DNA of 64,000 nt from Haliclystus octoradiatus. Lineage: Eukaryota > Cnidaria > Staurozoa > Stauromedusae > Haliclystidae. Below the pieces are notes generated by a model. That model was given only the letters and a program-made list of their open reading frames with translations. It did no database searches and was not told the DNA's origin. Positions 35,025-46,900 of the stretch are shown piece after piece. The stretch covers positions 13,140,538 to 13,204,537 of the forward strand of contig OU744446.1 in assembly GCA_916610825.1 (NCBI GenBank), given 5' to 3'. How positions within the stretch are numbered: position 1 is the stretch's first letter; each line of letters starts with the position of its first letter. The position numbers were made by a program, and so were the translations under genes.

Positions 35025-36983
35025 TCATAGGTTCATTTCAAGTCGTATTTGCCATTGTGTATTTCTTTTTTCAGTGCTTATAGCATCTAAAAATCGATTG
35101 CATTCTTTGCATAGTGTAAACACTGGTCCAGCCGTTCGCATATTTTCTTTTAACTTGAATAACGATTGTCTTTTCATTTTGAACGGTGTGATATAATTCT
35201 TAGCTAAATCAGTAAAACTTAAACTATTATTCTTACTTAAAGTAGTCAGACTGCCATGTTTTAATGGTGAATTATTAGTTTCTGTAGACGACGAACTAAC
35301 ATCAATTAAATGTGATGGGATTTCAACATTTAATTTTATACATTTTCCACAATATTTTCTTGTACATATACCACAAATATAAGCAGGATTCCAAAATGTG
35401 AAATGCTGTTTGCGACAATTCAAACAGATTCGACCAAATTTCACATCATTTTCTTCTTGATTTGAATTTGATAAGCAATCCGTTTCAGCTCTAGTGATTT
35501 CTTGACGTGTCTTGCAAATTTCTTGTAAACTTGATCCAGATTTTGAATATAAAATATCCTCAACATTATCATCGAAAGATAACATTTCGTGTTCAGTTTG
35601 ATTTTCTTCCGTTGAAATAAAAGTATTATGAGCTTGTTCAATGCTTATTTGATCTGGCGATGTAAAATTTTGTGGCATGACCTCAGCTGATTGTGCAATT
35701 TCGTCGAAATGTATTTGTTTTTCGCTCTCAACCGAGCCTAACACTTCCGCAACACCTTCATCTTCTTCGAATTGTACAGACATTTTTCGTTCTTTCCCAC
35801 AGTTTTTTATCCTTTTCTTCTTTTTACCATGTTGACTTATCGTCGAAGTATCTAAATTCGTCTCCAAGCACGACTGCTCTTTTGCGTTTCTAAGGATTAA
35901 ATTACACGAGTATATATTATCCGCTTGCTCATTTTCAGTACTTGGAATTCTATCTGTCAAACTTCGATCATGATGAAAGGATAAAACATTGGTTTGAATA
36001 TATTCCCTTTGTAATCTCATCCCTTTTACAACAACAGGTTTTATTTTTGGAGATAATGTTGTTGTTTTGGTATTATTTTTATAGAGAAAAGATCTTATAA
36101 TCTGCGGAGCATTTTGCGACGTAACAATCATTGCTGTGGTTGTCATGTTTTGTGGTAAAGTTTCATTTAAAATCTTTTGAAGAACTTCGCTGTAGTATAT
36201 ATACAACTGTAAGTAATTGTTGTTATTATCAATTTGAGAATATTCGGACTGGATTTGATCCCTATGAAACGTGATAAAGCGACGCCATGCAGCTGACCAA
36301 CTCTTTTGCAAATCTTTGAGATCTTCATAATTTTGTTTATTTTTCTCGAGCTCAACCAACAAGTGTTTATCAAGAAAATGTCTTAATTCTGTCGCTTCAA
36401 ATACAAAATCAGCACATATACTTTGCATGTATAACTGTGCATCAGTTTGGTCTTTCAATCTATCGATACAAAAGGCACTTAAATCTTTCAAAGTTAAAAT
36501 TTTCTTAGGCTCATGTTTTTCACTATTCGAGAAATGCGAACTTGTCCAACTTTCTACCCATTTACTATCATATAAACTTTCGTTGTTTCTATCAGAAATA
36601 TATTGTTCATTATATACAACTAAAGCACCCAATAATTCAGCTATATCCGGGCTGAAAATTATCTGTGAAATTTCAACGTTGGATAAATTGAAATCAATGC
36701 AACGACATATTATTGACCCAATCATTAATAACAATTCTCCTTCAGTCTGATAGCTGTTTTCCTCGCTAATCAAGCTTGTTTCTTTATCCAAAATGTCAAT
36801 GTCACCATCTGAGGTTATAAAAACAGTATGCAAGTCCACAGTAAGGTAGCAGTTTCGTCTTGACCTCAATCTCTCGATTCTTTTTTCCTTGACACAACGT
36901 GCAATTTGATAACATATCGACCATAAAACTTCCTCGTCTTCCAAATTCGTATCAAAATATGATAAAATATCAAATATGAGCAT
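35025..36983 (-). CDS. SPIRE: Spire-like protein, single exon, 652 aa, degenerate WH2 region
   Basis: Residues about 1-140 match the KIND domain of Spire (ILSYFDTNLEDEEVLWSICY, normally LSLEEVL..EEQAWALCFQC). Then comes the segment before the WH2 cluster (DAQLYMQSICADFVFEATEL). The C-terminal third has the Spire box and modified FYVE-type zinc finger: CLNCRKQHFTFWNPAYICGI, CTRKYCGKC and, after a long insert, CKECNRFLDAI. In Spire four WH2 repeats bind actin; here the first WH2 site reads WSAAWRRFITFHRDQIQSEY, lacking LKKV, and only IIRSFLYKNN..KIKPV resembles a WH2 core. Spire nucleates actin with formins through KIND. The gene has no intron, unlike animal spire genes. ATG at 36983 (AACATG context); the open frame extends 7 codons upstream without an ATG. 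Confidence 0.8.
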   Translation of the reverse strand: MLIFDILSYFDTNLEDEEVLWSICYQIARCVKEKRIERLRSRRNCYLTVDLHTVFITSDGDIDILDKETSLISEENSYQTEGELLLMIGSIICRCIDFNLSNVEISQIIFSPDIAELLGALVVYNEQYISDRNNESLYDSKWVESWTSSHFSNSEKHEPKKILTLKDLSAFCIDRLKDQTDAQLYMQSICADFVFEATELRHFLDKHLLVELEKNKQNYEDLKDLQKSWSAAWRRFITFHRDQIQSEYSQIDNNNNYLQLYIYYSEVLQKILNETLPQNMTTTAMIVTSQNAPQIIRSFLYKNNTKTTTLSPKIKPVVVKGMRLQREYIQTNVLSFHHDRSLTDRIPSTENEQADNIYSCNLILRNAKEQSCLETNLDTSTISQHGKKKKRIKNCGKERKMSVQFEEDEGVAEVLGSVESEKQIHFDEIAQSAEVMPQNFTSPDQISIEQAHNTFISTEENQTEHEMLSFDDNVEDILYSKSGSSLQEICKTRQEITRAETDCLSNSNQEENDVKFGRICLNCRKQHFTFWNPAYICGICTRKYCGKCIKLNVEIPSHLIDVSSSSTETNNSPLKHGSLTTLSKNNSLSFTDLAKNYITPFKMKRQSLFKLKENMRTAGPVFTLCKECNRFLDAISTEKRNTQWQIRLEMNL

Positions 36984-38700
36984 GTTAATTAAGCAATGCT
37001 GCACGCATTAAACAACAAACATCAGAACGTGCACGATAATTTAGCAACAACATTTTGATATATTGAAACCTTGTTTTTCAACAGGTGATAACAATAAAGC
37101 TACCATTATAGCAATGTCTATTGTTACTATGGTAACGCAATTTACAACAACAGACATGTGCACATTATTTTGAATGAGAGATATCAAGACAAAGCGAATA
37201 TCTGCTTTGCAAACGAGATATTCATTTATAGCTATTAGTATTAATTGACGTTTACGCCAATATAATATTATCGATGACCCAAATATTTATTAGAAGGATA
37301 CCTATTTTGAAATATATTTTAAATACATTTCTGTTCAAGTGCTCAAATGAGCTAGCTAAATCAGGCTTATCAAATCAAACTCAAAAGTCAAAAATTGTCA
37401 AAATCACAGTTCATTTATTTCTTCTTGGCGCTAGGGAGAGATAGCCGGATCACATATATTAATATATTATCCCGACTACAGTATATAGGTATCAGTGTCA
37501 TCTTGTTTAATATGTCGCCAATAATCGTGATAATTAAGCAGATCGTGATATTAACCGGAGTGAATAATTTGAGTTTGATGAAACCGGTTTTCAATATTAG
37601 GCGGATATTGAGCGGATCGTGATATCAACGGGGTTATCCGACTGCGAGCATCCGTACCGCTGGTTTCACTCGTGACATTGCAAATCAATTTTAACATTGT
37701 TTCATGGTAAATTGGTAATCAGGCCTAAATTATGCCGTGATTGTTAAGCATTTAATTATAATTAGGAGAAATAGAAACGGAAGCACCCTACCCCGACCCC
37801 GAAAGGTTCCTCTGGAGACGCGAAACTGCAAATGATTATTTACGTCATTTATATGCTTCATGGCATTATTTGGTTGCCAAGGTGTAGCGTAGCGATGCAT
37901 GCACTTCAGCTTAGTAAGTTGCGATTATTATCTATATCACGATTCTATAAGCCAGCAAAAAGAAGATTTCTATTGATGTTAATCCAAGGCTAAGTAGACC
38001 TTGAGGTGACTTGGACATCAGATCAGATACGAAGCCTTGGGCGCTGAAAGCATAATGCTTATTTACATTGCTCCGTTAAGATAGGTTTTAGTCTGCACGC
38101 AGGCTACATGGTTTATGGCTTTACACGTAACCTGCCCATAACAGAGCACGACAAAATACACGAGTATCAGACCATCAACATAGAACTGCAAAAACAAGGA
38201 TTATAACATCAAAGTTCTGTTCAACAGTATAGGAGACAATACAGAAACAATTAATCAAATTTTATAGTTTTGATTCAATAGGTGATAAAAATTTCATATA
38301 TTTCAAGAGATATGTACATTTTCTATATACATTTTTTTACATACTGATTAATTGCTGAACATAATTATAAGTCTTAACAAAGCTGTGTATCATAGCTGCT
38401 GTATCGTGTGTTTCACATTGCTATTGGGCAATTATAGTTATCATCATATTGATCAATATTATTCATAATTTATATAAATACATATGTCACATGCGTCTTA
38501 ATTTCATCTATGTCTATATATAAACGTCTCTCTATATCGTTGGTTATGTATAGACATTAGACAGTCTCTCTATATACACGTCTCCACGGTTTAAATAACA
38601 TCATCAATGAATACAAAGTTATTAGTTATTGTTGTTTAGGGTCCAGCTACAAACAGGCCAGACATTGATTGTCCAGTCTAGCTTTTGTCCAATTGATGAA
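36984..38700. other. Intergenic region upstream of the spire-like gene
   Basis: It has AT-rich flanks, a CCGGTT-containing stretch near 37550-37660 and the MITE fragment at about 38080-38106. No coding gene is seen. It should hold the promoter of the spire-like gene; no motif is assigned. Confidence 0.35.
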
Positions 38701-38996
38701 TGCCCCGGATGGTTGTCAATTAACAATTAATGAGTAGAAGTATGTACAGCTGCCAATCATGCATGGAAGATTTGCGTTGCTTCGATTTAAATTGTGACAT
38801 AACTTGTAATTTGTACAGCAGTCTAAACCGGTCTGAAATTGTTTACTATTCGAGACTTCAATTATAGATTTTAAACCGTAAAATTTGTTCACCTGGCTGT
38901 GGACACGAGCCTCGCCCTGACCATGTGCAGAATAAAGGGCATTCAAAGTATTGTTGATGGCCAATATGCATCTTAAATGAGCGTTCGATGACGTCA

Positions 38997-39395
38997 TCAT
39001 TGTAAACCTAAATGATTCAACAGCTTTTCAAACGTGTTAAGCGTCTCAGGTGGACAGATTGGATTAACCGAATCTAGGAAAGTAGCGTAATCAAAGAAAG
39101 TCTCCCATTCTAATTTATAAACAGTACCATTTGCAGAACGTAATGTATTTGCATTTGTACTGATATGCGACAGCGTTGGATGTTGATTAATTTGTTGTGC
39201 TGTAATCATGTTATTTCCCATGGTAGATGTAACCGCAGAGTAATCATGCTCTCTATTTGCGTTTGTAGGTGTAATCATAGTATAACCTTGGCTATTATAT
39301 CTTGTTGTAGAATCATTGATATATTGATTTGTTCCTAATTGCTGTTGATTCCATTTTGCAGTTTGTGTAGGAACATAACATTGAGGCCAAACCAT
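38997..39395 (-). CDS. Hypothetical 132-residue ORF, possible small gene or last exon
   Basis: The ATG at 39395 opens a frame rich in N, Q, T and Y (about the first 90 residues). A folded-looking tail follows: YKLEWETFFDYATFLDSVNP, ICPPETLN and FEKLLNHLGLQ. No signal peptide or membrane segment is present. A second 94-residue frame (38716-39000, MMTSSNAHLRC..) starts at the ATGATG overlapping its stop. The gene downstream of KLF on the same strand is separated by the tRNA. Family unknown; it may be a real gene, an exon, or chance. Confidence 0.4.
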   Translation of the reverse strand: MVWPQCYVPTQTAKWNQQQLGTNQYINDSTTRYNSQGYTMITPTNANREHDYSAVTSTMGNNMITAQQINQHPTLSHISTNANTLRSANGTVYKLEWETFFDYATFLDSVNPICPPETLNTFEKLLNHLGLQ

Positions 39396-40581
39396 ATTAT
39401 TATCGAGTAAAATGAATTGTCTCCTTTAGTACAAATGTTCAGCCCGTTACCTCCAGTAGCTACCTCCAACTATGTGCCTTCTACTTTGTATGACTGTATT
39501 ATAAATGTCTTCACACTTGAACAAACCTTTTCTGTAGTCCACGCTCCAGTAATAAAAATTACAAATTTTGAATTCCCAAATGCACAGTTTTGACGTCGTT
39601 AAATAACGAGACACAATGACTTTTACTTCCTCTGTCTTTATAACTATTTTACTTCTTCCACAATCTGATGATATGTGACCTTATATTTCATTTTATACAT
39701 TGTCAAGGAAATCAGAACTAGGGCCATCTGTCTGCCTCGCTTGTTTCACAATGGATGGTCGACCTTCAAACACGTGAGCTATTGTTTATTCGGTGTTTGT
39801 CAAAAGAAACAAATGTCTGCCTTGACGAAACAACCACATTTTACTCCATTTTAACAACAAACAAATATAGAAACAGGTTTACAGATTGTATGGACAAAAA
39901 TTTCCCACCGCTGTCAAAATGCCTCGAGCTACCCTCATGCCGCGATTAGGAGTTTCACTCACTTGCGGGGGGAAGGTCAAAAGCTGTTTATTAATTTCCA
40001 TCATCCACTTTAGTTGGTTGATTGTTTTGTACCGCTAAAATATTTTATTTGTATCTCTTTTTTAGTACTTAATAAATGATCCTGGTTGACACTTTTGATG
40101 TCAATGAATAATAACATTTGTTAAGAATAAACATAATCAAATACAATTTGAGAGGCGGCTTTGGCGTGGTTCAAAACTATCCTATTTTCGGTGTCTGTTC
40201 CCTCCAAAATAATTCAACAATATATAGTCATATATGCGGATTATGACAACGCAGTAATAATTTAGATGTTGTTGGTTTGATTTAATTTAAATTTTTTATA
40301 AAATGTGAAGAGCATTTTACTGTTAAGAATTCGGTTTTTATATAGAATAAATATGTATAGCGAAAGCAGTAGAACTATATCAACTATCTGAAGCGATAGG
40401 CCGCGTGGTTAAAGCCATCTCGTGTATTTAATACTCCTCCTCTCACATGATGTGGTCATTCTATCATTATAAATTTACTACATATTGACTATTTTACGTT
40501 ACTATAATAAATGATAATATGATATACATTAGGCAGATTAAGGAGTGTTTAACGGTAATTAATGATTTTTGTACAGCACAT
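39396..40581. other. Intergenic, no gene seen
   Basis: This AT-rich spacer lies before the tRNA. A 64-codon frame on the plus strand (39755-39949) is too short and featureless to call. Confidence 0.4.
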
Positions 40582-40621
40582 GTCTCCGTGGCGCAATTGG
40601 TTAGCGCGTTCGACTGTTAAT

Positions 40622-40655
<34 letters not shown>
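40582..40655 (+). tRNA. tRNA-Asn (GTT)
   Basis: 74 nt. The acceptor stem GTCTCCG pairs with CGGGGAC (one G.T). D arm GCGCAATTGGTTAGCGC, anticodon loop CTGTTAA with anticodon GTT, T arm GGTGGTTCAAGCCCACC, discriminator G at 40655, no encoded CCA and no intron. Box A (TGGCGCAATTGG) and box B (GGTTCAAGCCC) promoters are intact. A run of T (TTTTTTTTT) about 14 nt downstream is the likely Pol III terminator. Confidence 0.97.
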
Positions 40656-40667
40656 CTGTATTTATTG

Positions 40668-40681
40668 TTAAAGTTTTTTTT
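40668..40681 (+). terminator. RNA polymerase III terminator of tRNA-Asn
   Basis: A run of T (with one preceding AAAG) lies within 15 nt of the tRNA 3' end, as Pol III uses. Confidence 0.7.
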
Positions 40682-41448
40682 TAGACCTAAGCAAGCTACT
40701 CTGGAGATGCGACTTGTTATGAGTTATTGCATGAGTTACAAAAGAAATACCAGCAGAAACAGGCAGAAGCGAATGGCTGTCATTGACTTACATTAAAATG
40801 TGTTACCTTTTTTTAGAGGCACCCCCTCATTTATCTCGGTATGTCAAATTTAAAGGGGCAAAATTGACCGGCGACCGCTGCGAGCTCAAGTTGAATTTAA
40901 GCTTAGCATAATTCAACCGTCTCGCTTTGAAACTATTGTTATACGCAGGCCTAATTTGTTATAAATTCATGTCAACAATGAAAATTGTGTTATAACAATA
41001 AGCGTGCACGTGATAAGTGCGTAGCGCCTGCCGGTCATTTTTGCTCCTTTAATGTTTATGGTGATGATCATATGGTCTGGACAGTTTCAATTTTTGGGAA
41101 ATGCACTGTCTTATTTATACTCGCCCCCTGTCCTAGGTTGCTTCAGGCGTCCGTGTACTTGCTGCGAACAAATAAAGAGGATACCAATTTGATATTGAAT
41201 GAACTTTGCAAAATATTTCTGTATGTACATTTTAGTGGACAACGTATCTCTATCCCAGTAATTTAGTATTAATATTATTTGAAATACAATTTAAATATTA
41301 ATGAATCAATTCATATTTATATTCATAAATTAGCATAATTATTACAAGGTATTATAAGATATAATGTTATCCAGCAGCATTATATGTTACAAACACAAAA
41401 TAATATGAATTACAAAAAATTCTTTATGCTTATAATAGTAAGTATAAT

Positions 41449-43243
41449 TTATATTTTATCTCCACTGATTAGAGTTGGATACTGAAAGGTCATGGTTGAG
41501 ACTTCGCTAAGTTTATTTATCTCCTGTTTCCACCCAGGTATCTTTTTTGTCGTTAAATGCCTTCTGGCATGTTTTGTTAAATGATCTGATCTCATAAAAC
41601 GACGACCGCAGAGTGGACATGCAAATTTCTTTTCCCCAGTGTGAGTCCTCATATGACGAGCTCGCTCATCTGATCTAGCAAATTGTCTATCGCAGTTTTC
41701 CCAAGAACATTTGAATGGTTTTTCACCTAGAATAAGAACAGAGTAATGGATTAAAATTACGATAATTACCCAAGGTCAAGATGGCAATACATGACCTTAA
41801 TACATGTTTCTAGATCCTAAGCAGGTATCATATGGCTACCTGTTTGACAGACCACCTGTCTAAAGCAATCGTTGTTACTGTACAACAGATTATAAACCAA
41901 ATTAATTTCGAAAAAGAAAGATTATTGATACAGCAATTTGTAGGCATTAGATACTCACCAGTATGTGTTCGTACGTGGGCTTTCAGATGTGAGCTTTTGA
42001 AATATCTTTTTGCGCAATGATTATAAGGACATATGTGAGTACGGCTTCGATCATTTTCATCAAGGCTATGACTCACAGGCCTTGTTATAGGTGCATATGT
42101 AGGAGTTGAATTATGTTGTAGAAATGTTGGAATAATTTGCTGATTAGGTAGCGTCCCATTAAGTGGACATAAAATTACAATTGCTGCACCAGTTTGTGTT
42201 ACAAATTGCTGCATGTTTGGAATTCGTTGTAAACGACTTCTATCTGTATTTGGAGCAATATTTGCATGCCCAATCGTTGTAGCACCAGTCTATAAAGGAA
42301 AATAAAATTCAATTAATTAGAAATGAAAGGCATTCAGCAACTGGAATGATTTATTAAAGAATCAAGTGTCTTAATAAAAGGTTGTTAATTGTGGGTCTAT
42401 AATCTATGTCTTCTTGCGATGGTCGAGATCAGTGAACATCTTATTGTGAAAAGTAACATTGAGGAAATGACACATCGATCACGTGATATAATGTGATGGC
42501 AGAGGGTCGATAGGGGAATCACCGAGTAAACGGGTGGTGAGAAAAACCTTATCAATGAAATTGTCGACGACAGTAATTTGCGCTAATAGTGTAATACGGA
42601 ACATCATTTGAGCAATGTTTTCTAGGAAGGCTCAAGGTCAGTTGAAAAAGTACATAGAATATAATGTCAGTGAAGGAGCCTCGGCTTACTAACTTAAACA
42701 AAACCAGTCATCAAAGTAATTTATTGAGACTGTACGGTATTTAAGTATTTTAAACTTAAGCTAATATGTATGCTGCAGAAAAGCAACAAGATGTGCCGGT
42801 TGCGTTTATAATTTTATTACAAAAAGAAACTGAAATTATGTCAATAACAGATCAAAAACTTACAGTCCGTGGGTTTTTTTCTGTGGTAATCCTTTTAATA
42901 GGTTTCCGAACTAAACTCTCGTTAACAGAATCGTTGTTGTCACTAAAATCTCCATCGGATTCTGAAATGTTTGATTTCGCCTCGGGTGTTGGTGGAGCCC
43001 ATTGGCCAATTGCAAGTAATGATTCCACTGCCTCGTCCACTTTACTCTCAGCAAATCCACATGAATCTTCATTGAATGATAAACCCTGTAAACAGAAACG
43101 ATTTATGATAGTGTCGTAAAACTCACGATATATGAAAAGTACCAAATATAATGAGGACTCTACGATAGGATATCAATGAAAAGTACCTCGTGCACCGGTG
43201 AAGCATTCGGAGTTTGAGGAGGAGAAGGAATATTCTGTTCCAT
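41449..43243 (-). CDS. KLF10/11: KLF10/KLF11 (TIEG)-type Kruppel-like factor, four exons, 295 aa
   Basis: Exons 43243-43187, 43085-42864, 42289-41959 and 41726-41449 join in phase (888 nt). Three C2H2 fingers close the protein: [40 protein letters not shown] and [20 protein letters not shown], with TGEKPFK and TGEKKFA linkers. [17 protein letters not shown] after the last finger is typical of the KLF10/11 group. Near residue 35-50, [19 protein letters not shown] resembles the Sin3-interacting helix of the TIEG factors (FEAVEALMSM). It should bind GC/CACCC boxes and repress through Sin3 in TGF-beta-type responses; this is family knowledge. Finger 1 and finger 2 are split by an intron just after THTG. 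Confidence 0.92.
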
Positions 43244-43969
43244 GATTATTTTAATGATTTCCTTGCAGCTTTAACGTTCAATCAAACGAACGATAAACAT
43301 TGGAAGAAACCGTACTATAAATGTTATTCAGTTTTGTTTTGATTCGCAGGTCGAGGTTCAGAGTACGACAATCTATGAGGGCGGAAAGAAGGTTTAACCA
43401 ATCACAATCAATCGAACTTCTAACTAGCCAATCAGTATTCGTTGTACATGTGAATGAGCGTGTTGATGTCTGAACGTTCACGTGCTTTTGGAAATGTACT
43501 TTGGACTCTCCACTTGTTTAGTTGTAAATCACATGCAATCGTAGAAAGATCAGACAGAACCGGTCTCTCTCTACATCCTGAGCACATGTCGACCATTCAC
43601 ACATTCACGTGATAATTTAATTTTTACCTTAACAATAAGATATATTTGAAAACAAATTTTTATGGAGATCATACAAAGGAGAGGTTTACTAATTATGTTT
43701 ATATTCAAATTAATTTTTTATTCTATTTGTTTTTATTTTTTTATAATTATATATCACGAAATAGGTGAAAGTTTGGAACGTGCGTGGGCCAACTCAGAGC
43801 ATCTATGGGAGAGTACGCACGCATCCCGCATGCTTTATCTATGACTGAAGTGAGATCGAGGCGCGAGCTTTGCTCGAAGACTGTCAAAATTTTACAATGA
43901 AAATTCGAAGAGTTCCTATTTTATTTGAGTTTCTTGAAGATTCTAGTAATAATTGTAGTTAATGTCAAG
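43244..43969. other. Divergent spacer between KLF and the microprotein gene
   Basis: About 730 bp, probably a shared or paired promoter region. No repeat or motif of note is seen beyond AT-rich stretches. Confidence 0.35.
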
Positions 43970-46900
43970 ATGTCAATTGTTCAGAAGGTCATGGCATTAT
44001 CATTTACAGGATTGGCTGCTACATTCCTTGGACTTTATGCGTATGGTAATATTGGTTTAGATGATAAGGTAAAAGTTGTTGAATGTATGTTGATGTTCAT
44101 TTTGGAAATTAGGTCTCCTCGAATTTTTGTGTCCAATATGAATTCATTATAGTCGATTCTCATTATGCAAGCTGCTGCCACATTTCAGACAGTAAATATG
44201 GACTGAATATTTGCATTGATGATTATTGGGGCTTTAGTCGGAGGAAGCAGTTCGATTTGCTCCTAATTAACTGTCTGTCTCTGATTAGAGGTAGCCTAAC
44301 TCAACAAGGCCCACTATTTCGCTGCGCTCATCTGGGCCTTGTAAAATTCGAGTGAAAATAGTGATCATTCCATAACGACCCTCATTTCCACGCGGCGCTC
44401 CAGCGAGGGCCTAAGGCCTAGGCCTAGGACCCTGGGTTATACAGCGTGTCACGAAAGCATGCTATAGTTTTGTGCATTTTATATGGGGCATCGCATGAGA
44501 TTATTTTCTTGAGCGCTAAATCTCAATATGGCTAGCGTGTCTTGCACATGAACTCATTGCTTTTTTCAAATAAACGCAGTGTTTGCCAATTGGTTAAATT
44601 CTTGTTATTTTCTTTGAGTATGGAAATGAAGATTCAATATTATGCAAAATACAAAATTGCGTAGCTGTAGCGCTAGCCTCATTCCATCACGGTCCTCATT
44701 TCCGCGCGGCACTCCAGTGTGGGCCTAATAAAACTGCAGGTTAAAAAGTGTGCCAGAAACCAAAAGTATGATGTGCCCAGGGTTTGATAAAAGTTGTGAT
44801 CCTGCGATCCTAGATTGCGGAAGGCTGAGCTGAAATCCGAAGGCAGCCAATGATCAACTTTTTCAATAAGATTTCTACTAAAAATTAAGAAAAAATTTTA
44901 ACCTTTGGATTTTTGAAGCTTATTTGTACATTAAGAAATCGATTATCAGTGTTTGTTACATTTACAGCAAGGTCTGAAATATTTCTTTACAAGTTCACAT
45001 CTAAACTGGATGGAGCATTGGCAATGAAATCAATAGAAGACCAATTTTCTCTTTAGGTATATGTCGGGGAAAAATCCGAAGGTTTCACTTCGAAAATCTT
45101 GGATCTCGGAAGGCGAAATCTTTTATCGGACCCTGGATGTGCCCAATCACAGCGCACCTTGATTTCATGTGAGTTACAGCCAGGTGTTGATTGGTCGGCC
45201 CATTGAAGAACAATGCAACATGGTATAAGCAAAAATTGAAATTTGCTGAATTCAGCTATTTGAATTTCGACATTTTGTAAACAAACTGTTTTATTGAGCG
45301 CTGGTTGGTGAATAAATCACTAAAAATGTAAACAAACTTGCTTGAATCATTCTCAAAGTTTATATTTCGATCGTTTATTCTGTCATATTGTCTATTTTTA
45401 ATTACATATTTACGGAGAAATGGAATTTTGAATCAATGTAGTGCTCTATATTGGAGAATTGATATTTAATTTTAAATATTTCTTTGATTTTGGGTATTTA
45501 AGTCAAGATTCAAACCGACGGAAATGCTTACAATTTTCCAACGATGGCGATCGTTCCGTCAAAACATGATGTTTTCTCCTTTTATTTTGTGTTCTACGCC
45601 CACTAAAGGCCTTCATAATGTTCATACAGTCCTCCGAGATAATGTAATCTATTATTTCTATTTTTGTTACTCCAATCTGATCCAAAATAAACCCGTAAAC
45701 TTGATGTTTTAAGTTTTCTTCAACAGTTTGTTTACAAAATGTTGAAATTCAAAATAGCTAAATTCAGCAAATTTCAATTTTTGTTCACATCTCGTTGTAT
45801 TGTTCTTCGATGGGCCGACCAACCAACACCAGACTGTAACTCACATGATACCAAGGTGCGCTGTGATTGGGCACACCATATTTTTCTGGCACACTTTTCA
45901 ACCTTCAGTTTCATTAGGCCCTCACTGGAGTGCCGCTTAGAAACGAGGGCCGTGATGGAATGAGGCTAGTGATGCGCTGAGAAATTCTGACCCTAATACG
46001 CATGCATTTCACGAGTGCCTGCTGTCGAGTATTGTGACATTTATGTTATATATTTTGTTTCAAACCTACTATTGTTATGGCACATGTCTAATTTATGGCT
46101 CTGTTGACCAATTCTGTGGTGGAACTTCTTCCTGTTATTGTTTTTTTGTTGTATTGTTTTAGTTAGTTGGCTTTGAGAAGTGTGAGATTGAGGAGATTTT
46201 AAGTTTTTGATTAAATAAATGTTATTTTTATTGAAGAATTGAAGACCATATGAGTTTTATTATTTAGTATCCTTGTTCTAATAAGTAAAACCTGAAAGAA
46301 TCTGGAATCACAGAGTTATTTGTTACAAGTATATGCGGGCCAAGGCCAACAATAAACGAAAACAATAGTAGGCTACTGTCAAGACAGAAGGACATCGACG
46401 TCACATCACACAGTTTTGCCAGTTAAAAAAAATTTCAAATTTTAAAACAAAAGCTAATTTTGTAATTCCAAATCCTAGACATTTCGATCGAAGTGAATTA
46501 ATATTGTAGGCATGAATTGAGAAACGGATGAAGCACGTAAGTAAGCTAGTTTACTAACCGTCTGATGAACGCAAAGTAAACGCGTGAAACTCTGAGTAAC
46601 AGAAAAGGCTTTTGCCTCATCTTTGTGTCTATTCTATATTATGCTCTGTCTTAACAAACATTGAGCTCTCTCACATACATGTGTTCACCTCATATTATAT
46701 TATATTATTAATAGGGGTGGGACAATAAACCGATTAACCGGTTAACCGTTTTTAAAGCCCACCACCGGTTTTTTGTTTTAGCAATCAATAAACCGCGGAA
46801 ATAATGTGTTTTTTTTAATTTACAGTTTCTCACAAAAATAAGAAGTCGCAAAGAGGTGTTAATCGTGTGAGCACTTGAGTGAGAAAAACCTAGAACTAAA

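Noticed and set aside
36427-36750. 107-codon plus-strand ORF
   Set aside because: It is the antisense shadow of the spire-like gene and has no domain; so are 35693-35893 and 36167-36373.
41832-42020. 62-codon plus-strand ORF
   Set aside because: It is antisense to the first zinc finger exon of the KLF gene.
45503-45963. Short ORFs at 45.5-46.0 kb
   Set aside because: They lie within the inverted-repeat element and show no domain.
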